Origin: Candidatus Omnitrophota bacterium
GTDB taxonomy: Bacteria; Hinthialibacterota; Hinthialibacteria; Hinthialibacterales; Hinthialibacteraceae
DNA: 61,313 bases
Direction: 5' to 3'
NCBI GenBank assembly: GCA_003598175.1
Contig: QZKN01000034.1
Coordinates: 1 to 61,313, forward strand
Shown: piece after piece, positions 25,683 through 32,331 of the stretch
How the letters are laid out: the number at the start of each line of letters is the position of its first letter
Numbering within the stretch: the stretch's first letter is position 1
Notes under the pieces: model-generated
Database searches by the model: none
What the model was told of the DNA's origin: nothing
The model's input: the letters and a program-made list of their open reading frames with translations, nothing else
Program-made: the position numbers and the translations under genes

Positions 25683-27248
25683 TTATTTTGTCGATGAATC
25701 TCTCGAGAGCAAGTACGGACCGGCTCGTTCGCCTGCATACGGAACTCGAAATGTGTTCGATCCGTTCGACGCCTGAAAATAGTGGCGGTTCGATTCTGTT
25801 TTCGCCTCGACGAAACCGGCGAAGATGACCCCTTTTTGATAATCCGGCGTTTCCGTATTCACGGGAAACAGCTCGAACGGCTCCTCGTTGACTACGACGC
25901 GGACAAACTCAGGTGGGCGGTTCAACAAATCGCGATAGATGCAACGTACGTGAAAGGTTTGCGCCGTCAAACCGGCGTTTTCATAACATTCCGCGCCGTG
26001 CAGAAAGGGTGGAGGATCGCTGGCGGGAACACCCACGGATTGCCCGATCGCGCGCGCCATCAATTCGCCTTCGACCATGAGATCATCGATGGTTTTGTAA
26101 AGGATGAATTCCTGCGCAATCACATCGGAAAAGAGATATTCATGTAAACTCGAAGCGGTGATCGCCTGGGGGAAAACATCCCATACGAATTTGGAAAAAC
26201 GAGTTTCCCGCAGGGTTCGATCCACGTTGCGATACCAGGGCAGATGTTCTTTTCCGAGAATGTCCATAAAAAAGGCATCCTGCGCGGGAATATTGGCGTC
26301 GGAGCAGAATTCCCGCCGGACCAGGTCTTCGCGCCACGAGTTCGAATGAAGGCGGATGGATAGATCGATCGTTTTTCCTTGGTCTTTCCATCGCTGCAGA
26401 AACCGTTTCAACTGCCGCTGCTCATAAAAGGAATATTCCTTTTCCGGCCAGGTTTCCGTCCAATACACTTCCCCTCTTTCGCGGGAAAGGGGATGAACGG
26501 CGCGGCCCAGCGCCACGCCGTCGCGATCGAAAATCGGGATGACGAGAAACAGGCAGCGGCGCTTGATCGCCGCCGCGATGGGATCGTCGGAAAGGAGAAA
26601 ACGAATCGCCCCGTATCCTACCCACGAACTAGCGGTTTCATACGCCTCTTCCCGGCAAAGCAGAAGAATGGTTTGTTTCTCTTCCTTGGGCGTTTCGGAA
26701 TCGGTGATCTGCAAAATCGGCAGGTGCAGATGTTCGATGGGAGTTTCACAGAGATCATACACGTGCAGATGAGGATGTTCGGCAAAACGGTTCAGGAGTT
26801 GATCGAGCAAGGTGTTGGAAAAGGGAGGCGTATAAGCGATCCAGGCGTGATTCTGTGCGAACGTGCACGTGAAGGAAAAGCGCGTCTGCTGCGGATTGGT
26901 TGGATGGGGTTGGATGAACCGGGTTTTGATGAATGACCATTGATTCAAATCATAACTCCACGCCGGCAGGTTATGGTCGCCGAACAGATCATTGCGCGCG
27001 GATTCGAAAACGAAGGTAAGCGTCTGGTGCAGCACCCCGTCCACGCGGAAAAAATACCACAAATCGCCGGAACCGGGAGCATGAGTGAGAATGATTTCGC
27101 CGGCATCGTTGATTCGCCAGCTGCCGAGGCTGCCGTTTTCGAAGTCGGAGGAAATTCGGATGTCAGAAACGGAGAGAACAACCTCGCCGCCATGGGCGCA
27201 GAGCATGACAATGGGAATGAGGAGGTAAATACGCAAAAGGATTCTCAT
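25683..27248 (-). CDS. Secreted M14 carboxypeptidase-like protein, altered zinc site
   Basis: The 521-residue protein has a signal peptide and an N-terminal beta domain typical of M14-type cytosolic carboxypeptidase relatives (LWYFFRVDG, AWIAYTPPFS). The carboxypeptidase-like domain then has LLLCREEAYETASSW where active enzymes have RXHPGE. The first zinc-ligand His is therefore Glu, while the second Glu is kept. IFDRDGVALG replaces the usual NPDG, and LSIRLHSNS keeps the third ligand His. It may be a non-peptidase binding protein or use a modified metal site. I start at ATG 27248, giving a clean signal peptide; a TTG five codons earlier is also possible. Confidence 0.65.
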   Translation of the reverse strand: MRILLRIYLLIPIVMLCAHGGEVVLSVSDIRISSDFENGSLGSWRINDAGEIILTHAPGSGDLWYFFRVDGVLHQTLTFVFESARNDLFGDHNLPAWSYDLNQWSFIKTRFIQPHPTNPQQTRFSFTCTFAQNHAWIAYTPPFSNTLLDQLLNRFAEHPHLHVYDLCETPIEHLHLPILQITDSETPKEEKQTILLLCREEAYETASSWVGYGAIRFLLSDDPIAAAIKRRCLFLVIPIFDRDGVALGRAVHPLSRERGEVYWTETWPEKEYSFYEQRQLKRFLQRWKDQGKTIDLSIRLHSNSWREDLVRREFCSDANIPAQDAFFMDILGKEHLPWYRNVDRTLRETRFSKFVWDVFPQAITASSLHEYLFSDVIAQEFILYKTIDDLMVEGELMARAIGQSVGVPASDPPPFLHGAECYENAGLTAQTFHVRCIYRDLLNRPPEFVRVVVNEEPFELFPVNTETPDYQKGVIFAGFVEAKTESNRHYFQASNGSNTFRVPYAGERAGPYLLSRDSSTK

Positions 27249-27380
27249 TGTTGATAGAATCAAATGATTTCACCGAATTATACTGGTAATGAGTGTTGTA
27301 TCAGATTTTTCATTTTTATCAAGCGTGAAGGAGACAGGATCGGAAATTCATCTCTTATCCAGGTTGGCGGTGGGAAATCG

Positions 27381-27409
27381 TTGACGTGCTGTAACTTATA
27401 TTTTACAAT
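27381..27409 (+). promoter_or_regulatory. Promoter of the HigBA-like operon
   Basis: TTGACG (27381-27386) and TACAAT (27404-27409) are 17 bases apart. Only six bases separate the -10 box from the toxin ATG at 27416, so transcription would begin at or next to the start codon and the mRNA would be leaderless. Confidence 0.55.
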
Positions 27410-27415
27410 TGGATC

Positions 27416-27742
27416 ATGAAAAAACAGATCATTATTTTCAGCGCCCCGGATGGCAAACAACCATTCGTCGAGTGGATGGAGGCCATTCGAACCAAAGATC
27501 AAAAGACGTATCTGCGCATTCTGGATCGCATCGATCGTATCGCCGAGTTTGGAACCTACGGCGATTGTAAACCGGTTGACAATGGCGTCTTTGAATTGCG
27601 GTTTTTCTTTGGTCCCGGATATCGGGTGTATTTTGGTGAAGAGGGCGACGCCGTCGTTCTTTTGTTATGCGGCGGAGTGAAACGAACGCAGGAAAAGGAT
27701 ATCAAAAGAGCGAAAGAATTTTGGAAAACTTATCATGATTGA
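27416..27742 (+). CDS. HigB-like RelE/ParE-superfamily toxin
   Basis: The 108-residue protein matches the RelE/ParE-type group often named addiction module killer protein: FVEWMEAIR, RILDRIDRIAEFGTYGD, and the core ELRFFFGPGYRVYFGE with LLCGGVKRTQEKDI. Toxins of this group usually cleave mRNA at the ribosome. It overlaps the antitoxin gene by 8 bp, the normal toxin-first order for this class. No ribosome site can be seen upstream because the promoter lies directly before the ATG. Confidence 0.88.
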   Translation: MKKQIIIFSAPDGKQPFVEWMEAIRTKDQKTYLRILDRIDRIAEFGTYGDCKPVDNGVFELRFFFGPGYRVYFGEEGDAVVLLLCGGVKRTQEKDIKRAKEFWKTYHD

Positions 27743-28085
27743 TGCAGAGAATAAAAAACGGCTGGCAAAATTGGAAAACTATCAGATCTTCCACGATTAC
27801 ATGATCGAAAACCTGCGGAAGTATCCCGAAGATATGGACGTCTATCTTGAAATCGCTCTGGAAGATTTCGAAAAAGACAAAAACATGGAAGCCTTTTTGC
27901 TGGCGATTCGCAATATCGCCGAAGCGAAAGAAGGCATGACGCAATTAGCCCAAAAGACGAACCTTACTCCTCAGGCTTTATACAAAGCGCTCTCACCGAA
28001 TGGGAATCCCCGCCTGGAAACGATCTGGTCGATCTTAAATGCGTTGGGATACCGCCTGTCAATCAGGCCGTCAAATTCACTCTAA
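27735..28085 (+). CDS. HigA-like helix-turn-helix antitoxin
   Basis: The 116-residue protein ends in a helix-turn-helix domain (MTQLAQKTNLTPQALYKALS, then LETIWSILNALGYRLSI), as in addiction-module antidote proteins. It should bind and block the upstream toxin and repress the shared promoter at 27381-27409. The N-terminal half is longer than in minimal antitoxins, with a helical region (KYPEDMDVYLEIALEDFEKD). The 8-bp overlap with the toxin suggests translational coupling. Confidence 0.85.
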   Translation: MIDAENKKRLAKLENYQIFHDYMIENLRKYPEDMDVYLEIALEDFEKDKNMEAFLLAIRNIAEAKEGMTQLAQKTNLTPQALYKALSPNGNPRLETIWSILNALGYRLSIRPSNSL

Positions 28086-28187
28086 ATGCATATTATCGAT
28101 CACGATTCTCCCCTTATTTTTAATGTATATAAATTATCTGGGTGATGTATAATAAACGCATAATCGGTTCTCATGGAGATTGGTAGG

Positions 28188-28361
28188 ATGAAGCGTGAAG
28201 AATTACTCAAACGAGTATCCATCCATCCGGAAATCTGTTTTGGATAAGCCTGCATTTGCGGAACGCGAATTTAGGTTGCCCTGATTCTCGATTATTTGGC
28301 CGAAGGGAACTCTATGGAAGAAGTGCTCGAAGCCTATCCGAAAAATGAATCGAGTCCATAA
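28188..28361 (+). pseudogene. Decayed DUF433-type antitoxin gene
   Basis: Reading in frame from the ATG at 28188 gives MKREELLKRVSIHPEICFG, a stop (TAA), ACICGTRI, a stop (TAG), then VALILDYLAEGNSMEEVLEA and a short tail. DUF433 proteins read approximately hPeVCfGKacIRGTRIpV..ILdyLAeG.s.eEVLeaYP. The two stops therefore replace the Lys of FGKA and the Pro after GTRI, one base change each. GGAG lies about 9 bases before the ATG. DUF433 genes usually precede a DUF5615/PIN-like toxin; none follows here. The remnant lies within the toxin-antitoxin island. Confidence 0.75.
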
Positions 28362-28471
28362 ATAAGTCTTGTGGGAACCTTCGAATTTCGTAACCTATTG
28401 GGGCAGGATGTGGCCAACACTCTGAATTTTCGATTTATACGTGAATAAAATAAGGTCATTTTGTTCGCGGT

Positions 28472-28532
28472 GTGGGTGGAGCAAGCGTCTCGCTTGCGTC
28501 GTTCTTGCAAGTGAGACGCTTGCTTTACCCAC
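28472..28532. repeat. Long palindromic repeat, AGCAAGCGTCTCGCTTGC family
   Basis: A 61-bp near-perfect inverted repeat: the left and right 26-base arms differ at three positions. Each arm contains the self-complementary core GCAAGCGTCTCGCTTGC or its variant. A second member is at 50309-50365 in the suf cluster, so this is a dispersed element. Open frames crossing it are unlikely to be genes. Confidence 0.75.
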
Positions 28533-28577
28533 GTATGAACGAACGATGATTATTTTCATCTTTAAAAATTCGCGCGA

Positions 28578-28599
28578 ACAAGGGGATATATCCCCTTGT
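28578..28599. repeat. 22-bp perfect palindrome
   Basis: Perfect palindrome with arms ACAAGGGGATA and TATCCCCTTGT. It lies 46 bp after the larger repeat in the 520-bp non-coding stretch between the DUF433 remnant and the VapC-like gene. The rest of that stretch holds nothing I can name. Confidence 0.5.
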
Positions 28600-28882
28600 A
28601 TCCACTGCCTTGCTCCTTCTACGCTCTCTTGTCTTCTCCCGTTCTCTCTATCTTCCATGAACCGGAGTACGGCCAGTTCGTTTGGCCGACTCCGTCTCAT
28701 TCCAGATTCCGTTCACTTCGGCCGGGTGGCATATACGCCATTGTAGGTGTTGTTGAGAATTATGTAGGATTTTCGGGATGTTTTGATTATCTGCTAGCGT
28801 AAAAAATAAAAAAATCATATACTTGCCGTAGCGGTAGAATGAAGATGAATTCTCCACTCTTTTTCATCCATTATAAATAAGC

Positions 28883-29281
28883 CTACTCTATCTTCACTGG
28901 TTTAATATCCGTATGCGCAAAATCTGATCCTATAAAAAGGAGAGGTTCGTCCATGCATTTGGATAGTCCATAAGAAAAACAATCGCCGAAATTAAGTTGC
29001 GCTTTATGGTTTTGTCCTTTTCCGTAGGCGGCATAAGCGACTTCGGCATACTGACGGTGTTCGGAAGTAAAAGGAACTTCTTCCGCATTGATTTTTGTCA
29101 GAAACTCATGGAGATGCTTGACGCCTTCCTCTCCATGACGGATCTTCATTACAATACTGGCTTCAAGCACCGTGGCGGAAGCAATTTTTATTAGGTCCGC
29201 CTTTTCGATCGCATCCAGCAAATTATTTCGTTCCGGTTCGTTTTGTAGAATAGCAATCAATGCCGATGTATCGAGAATCAT
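28883..29281 (-). CDS. VapC-like PIN-domain toxin
   Basis: The 132-residue PIN-domain protein starts with MILDTSALIAI and carries the acidic metal-binding residues of the nuclease fold: Asp4, Glu40, Asp100 (LNFGDCFSYGL) and Asp120. VapC-type toxins cleave RNA such as tRNA or rRNA. It overlaps the upstream antitoxin gene by 4 bp (29278-29281), as expected for a vapBC operon. Confidence 0.9.
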   Translation of the reverse strand: MILDTSALIAILQNEPERNNLLDAIEKADLIKIASATVLEASIVMKIRHGEEGVKHLHEFLTKINAEEVPFTSEHRQYAEVAYAAYGKGQNHKAQLNFGDCFSYGLSKCMDEPLLFIGSDFAHTDIKPVKIE

Positions 29282-29526
29282 GTCGGTAAACCATATTCGT
29301 CATAACCCAAAACCTCGTCCGGCATTCGATCATCAAGAATCGGCAACGAATCAACCTTTTCCAGGAGTTTCCGAATCGCTTTTCGATCGATCGGTTTTCG
29401 TGAGTGTTGCGGTTTTTCAGGACGAATCGTTACACTCACAAGATCGTCAGGACGCGCACCGATGTGACGCGCCCATGCAGATGGCAAATCACGGACTTTT
29501 ATATTTTGAAACGTAAATATTCGCAT
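29278..29526 (-). CDS. VapB-like antitoxin
   Basis: The 82-residue product begins at the ATG at 29526, with AAAGGA about four bases upstream; an open extension to 29631 lacks support. The N-terminal MRIFTFQNIKVRDLPSAWA and following DDLVSVTIRP look like an AbrB/swapped-hairpin DNA-binding segment. The acidic C-terminal tail (DDRMPDEVLGYDEYGLPT) would wrap the toxin. It is translationally coupled with the PIN-domain gene. Confidence 0.8.
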   Translation of the reverse strand: MRIFTFQNIKVRDLPSAWARHIGARPDDLVSVTIRPEKPQHSRKPIDRKAIRKLLEKVDSLPILDDRMPDEVLGYDEYGLPT

Positions 29527-29947
29527 GGGATCCTTTGATTTTTGCGGTCCATTGTAGCAGAGATCGTCAAAACTCCGAAGTGATCGCTTTTCCTCCGTTA
29601 TTTCCCTTCTTCGATTTCGTTTTTCTTTCATGATAATGAAATCCGTTAACGTGGAACCGTTTGTAAGGAGTATGTTTCATGTGATTCTTTTCTCTATCGA
29701 CGAAAATTCAACCTTCGTTGTGACCAATTGGTCGTGTGGATTTCCATGCCATCGGTATTTTTCTTCATCTTCGAACCTTTTCAACCCTCAAAATCCCCTA
29801 TCCCCCCTTTTTCGCGCCTTTCGTGATTCAAACGAGAAAAGTGCAAACGCGTTTGAATCACGAAAAGCACGAAGATTCACGAATCCACGAAAGCGCTTTT
29901 ATCCTGTATATCCTGACAAAGAATCCCCTCCAGGAAATAACTACTGA
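29527..29947. other. Non-coding stretch with a 15-base inverted repeat
   Basis: Between the VapB-like and ROK genes there is no convincing gene. The notable structure is TTCGTGATTCAAACG (29820-29834) and CGTTTGAATCACGAA (29850-29864), perfect arms with a 15-base loop, followed by related CACGAA-containing words to about 29895. It looks like another intergenic repeat. Confidence 0.5.
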
Positions 29948-30892
29948 CTACTGCCTACCCCCCAGAAATGTAGCCCCAATGATTACCACTTCTTCCCGCA
30001 ATGATGCGGAGACGATTTCGTAGCGATTCAGAAACGGTTTCATGACGTAGTGTTGCACCTTCTTTTTGAGGGGAACCCAAAAGAGCGGCCCCATCATCGA
30101 AACGCCGCCGCCGATGACGATACGTTTGGGGTGCAGGAGGTTGATAACGTTGCCGATGGCGACGGCCAGGGCGGTGGTGGTTTCCTCGATGATGGCGGTG
30201 GCGAGGATATCGTGTTGTTCCGCGGCCTGATAGACGGTCTGGGCGGTGATGGTTTCCGCATTGTCGTCGCAGAGGTCGTTCAAGATGGATGGTTCGCCGC
30301 TCAGCACTGCGTCCTGCGCTCGTTGGCCGATGGACCAGCCGGAGCAGACGTGTTCCAGTTTGTCCATTTCCCTTGTGTCGGGATTGAGAATCCACGTGTG
30401 CCCGATTTCCGCCGCTCCCAGTCCCTGTCCTTCGTCGATGATTCCGTCCGTAATCAAGCCGCCGCCGATGCCGCTGCCGATGGTGATGTAAAAGATGCGG
30501 CGGCATCCCCTGCCCGCGCCGAGAACGGCCTCGGCGTAGCCCGCGAGGCTGGCGTCGTTTTGAATGACGGCGGGCAGCCGCCATTTGGCTTCCAGCCATT
30601 GTTTGAGCGGGAAATTGTCCCACCCTTGGATTTGGTGAGAGAGCAGGGTGATCCCGTTTTTCGAGTCGACCGGGCCGCCGAATCCCACGCCGATTCCGCC
30701 CATGTTCTCCAGCGAACAGTTTGCTTTGGCGAGGGCTTCGTCGACGAGAACGGGGATGGCTTCGAGAATCCCGCCAGCGCCGCGTTCCACCTCGACCTGG
30801 GTGCGGACGAGGCTGAGCAGTTTCTCATCCTTCAGGCCGATGCCGGCCTGTAATTTTGTTCCGCCGATTTCAATTCCGATAGCAGGTTTCAT
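29948..30892 (-). CDS. ROK-family sugar kinase
   Basis: The 314-residue protein has the ROK ATP-binding start (GIEIGGTKLQAGI), VGFGGPVDSKNG, the sugar-binding IQNDASLAGYAE and TIGSGIGGGL. EIGHTWIL keeps the catalytic-region Glu and His, but the usual zinc-binding GXXGCXE cluster is missing; only one Cys (HVCSGWSIG) is nearby. It probably phosphorylates a hexose or N-acetylhexosamine in the cytoplasm. Start ATG 30892 overlaps the stop of the SIS gene by 4 bp, so the two are coupled and may act in sequence on one sugar. Confidence 0.88.
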   Translation of the reverse strand: MKPAIGIEIGGTKLQAGIGLKDEKLLSLVRTQVEVERGAGGILEAIPVLVDEALAKANCSLENMGGIGVGFGGPVDSKNGITLLSHQIQGWDNFPLKQWLEAKWRLPAVIQNDASLAGYAEAVLGAGRGCRRIFYITIGSGIGGGLITDGIIDEGQGLGAAEIGHTWILNPDTREMDKLEHVCSGWSIGQRAQDAVLSGEPSILNDLCDDNAETITAQTVYQAAEQHDILATAIIEETTTALAVAIGNVINLLHPKRIVIGGGVSMMGPLFWVPLKKKVQHYVMKPFLNRYEIVSASLREEVVIIGATFLGGRQ

Positions 30893-31479
30893 CGTTTTGC
30901 CTGAAAGCGTTCCCGCAGGGTGATCAGGACGTAGTGAAAAAAGACCATATGTACGGCTTCGCACAGTCCCATTTGTCGATCGTGGCATTGGCTGTCGTCG
31001 GTTGCCACGTGAAAGGTGCGATGGGCGATTTGCCGCAATTTTCCGCCGTTGAAGCCGGTGACGCCGAATGTTTTCATGTCGTGGGTGTTGGCGTATTCCA
31101 CCGCTTTGAGGATATTGGGGCTGTTGCCGGAGCCGCTGATGGCGATCAGCAGCGCGCCCGGCTCGGCGAAGTTCTTCAATTGTTCGACGAAAATGTTGTC
31201 GTAGCTGGTGTCGTTCGCCCATGCCAAAATATAGGGCGTGTTATCCGTCAAACTCATGACTTTCAGTCGTTTTTGATTTTCAAAATCGGAAAGGGTTCCT
31301 TTTCCCAAATCTTCGCATAAATGAGAGGCGTTGGCGCCGCTGCCGCCGTTGCCGATGATGAAAACGAAGCGGTTGTTGTCGTACGCTTCCTCGATGGCGT
31401 CGATCAGCGCCTCGATTTCCGCCGGATCGACGTTATTCATTAAAGCATTGAATTGTATGAGATAGTGCTGCAGAGACAT
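30889..31479 (-). CDS. SIS-domain isomerase, GmhA-like
   Basis: The 196-residue SIS-domain protein has IIGNGGSGANASHLCEDLGK near residue 40, SLTDNTPYILAWANDTSY, and AISGSGNSPNILKAVEYA. This pattern is that of phosphoheptose isomerase GmhA, which converts sedoheptulose-7-phosphate to D-glycero-D-manno-heptose-7-phosphate. The late DSQ...EAVHMVFFHY also fits. GGAGG lies five bases before the ATG at 31479. It is coupled with a ROK kinase rather than the usual HldE-type kinase, so the pathway may differ from LPS heptose synthesis. Confidence 0.82.
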   Translation of the reverse strand: MSLQHYLIQFNALMNNVDPAEIEALIDAIEEAYDNNRFVFIIGNGGSGANASHLCEDLGKGTLSDFENQKRLKVMSLTDNTPYILAWANDTSYDNIFVEQLKNFAEPGALLIAISGSGNSPNILKAVEYANTHDMKTFGVTGFNGGKLRQIAHRTFHVATDDSQCHDRQMGLCEAVHMVFFHYVLITLRERFQAKR

Positions 31480-31700
31480 GTATTCCTCCATAAGATGATT
31501 GGATAATCATAGCCGGGGGAAAGGGGAGAGGGAAGCAGTTCACGGATTTCGGATTGGAATTCAGAATACAGGGGTCAGAATTCAGAATTCTGTCTCCTTA
31601 CTCCTGTATTTTAAAACAATGGATTCGAAAAAACGGCCTTTCTTTGTATACGCAAGGGCATAGAGATCAGAGTACAGAATTTAACCAACAACTATTTTGT

Positions 31701-31728
31701 TTCAGCCTTCAGCCTTCAGCCTTCAACC
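31701..31728. repeat. Four tandem 7-bp units at the end of the DksA-like gene
   Basis: The heptamer TTCAGCC occurs three times in a row, then once as TTCAACC. The last unit overlaps the stop codon of the leftward zinc-finger gene. Upstream, 31548-31620 contains interrupted copies of AATTCAGAAT-like words. Neither looks coding. Confidence 0.5.
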
Positions 31729-32103
31729 GTATCCTTCGGATGCCGACTGGCACTTGATGCAATTCTTGGCGGTGGGCAAAGCCAGCAGACGGGCCTCCGG
31801 GATTTCCTCGCCGCATGTCGTGCATGTGCCGTATGTGCCTTCGTCGATTTTGGTAAGAGCCTCGTTGATGGAGAGCAAACGGGTGCGATCGTGTTCCGCC
31901 ATGCCTAAAAGCAGTTCTCGTTCACTGTAGTCGTTGCTTTGATCCACGAGATCACCATGAGCGACGATTTCATTTACGCTGTGTTTTTCTTTCATTTCCT
32001 GAAGAATTCGTTCGCGCTCGCTTTCCAACATTTCTCTTAAGGATTCTAATCTTTCGATCATATCTTTTTTCTGGGAGCTGGTCTTTGATTTGGATTTAGC
32101 CAT
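31723..32103 (-). CDS. DksA/TraR-type zinc finger protein
   Basis: The 126-residue protein has an N-terminal coiled-coil-like helix (MIERLESLREMLESERERI), a conserved middle with DLVDQSNDYSERE, and the C4 zinc site CTTC...CIKC near the end. DksA-type proteins bind in the secondary channel of RNA polymerase and modulate transcription, often with ppGpp; TraR/YocK-type members are shorter relatives. GGAG is 7 bases before the ATG at 32103. It is transcribed alone. Confidence 0.85.
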   Translation of the reverse strand: MAKSKSKTSSQKKDMIERLESLREMLESERERILQEMKEKHSVNEIVAHGDLVDQSNDYSERELLLGMAEHDRTRLLSINEALTKIDEGTYGTCTTCGEEIPEARLLALPTAKNCIKCQSASEGYG

Positions 32104-32331
32104 AATACAACTCCGTGCTTCTTTTTTCATTGGGCCGGCGTCGGTACTGGCGAATCAAGAAGCTGAGTTACTCTACGGCGATAACTCGGCTTTTTGGAGA
32201 AAGAAAAATACTGTCGACTTTCCATCTTGTCAATGGCGCTGTACTTTTTCCGTGCACGAATCGTTAAGATAAGAAAGTGAATCACTGAAATCTACATGAT
32301 TTAAAAAAATTGGTAAGGCGAGGAATGTGAA

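Noticed and set aside
28395..28857. Small open frames on both strands around the palindromic repeats
   Set aside because: They cross perfect or near-perfect palindromes and have no ribosome sites or family resemblance.
27381..29526. Prophage or integrative element carrying the toxin-antitoxin genes
   Set aside because: No integrase, att-like direct repeats, phage structural genes or tRNA junction are seen nearby.
29948..31222. A longer ROK protein starting at 31222
   Set aside because: The extra 110 residues are Arg/His-rich and antisense-like within the SIS gene; the ATG at 30892 begins exactly at the ROK fold and overlaps the SIS stop by 4 bp.
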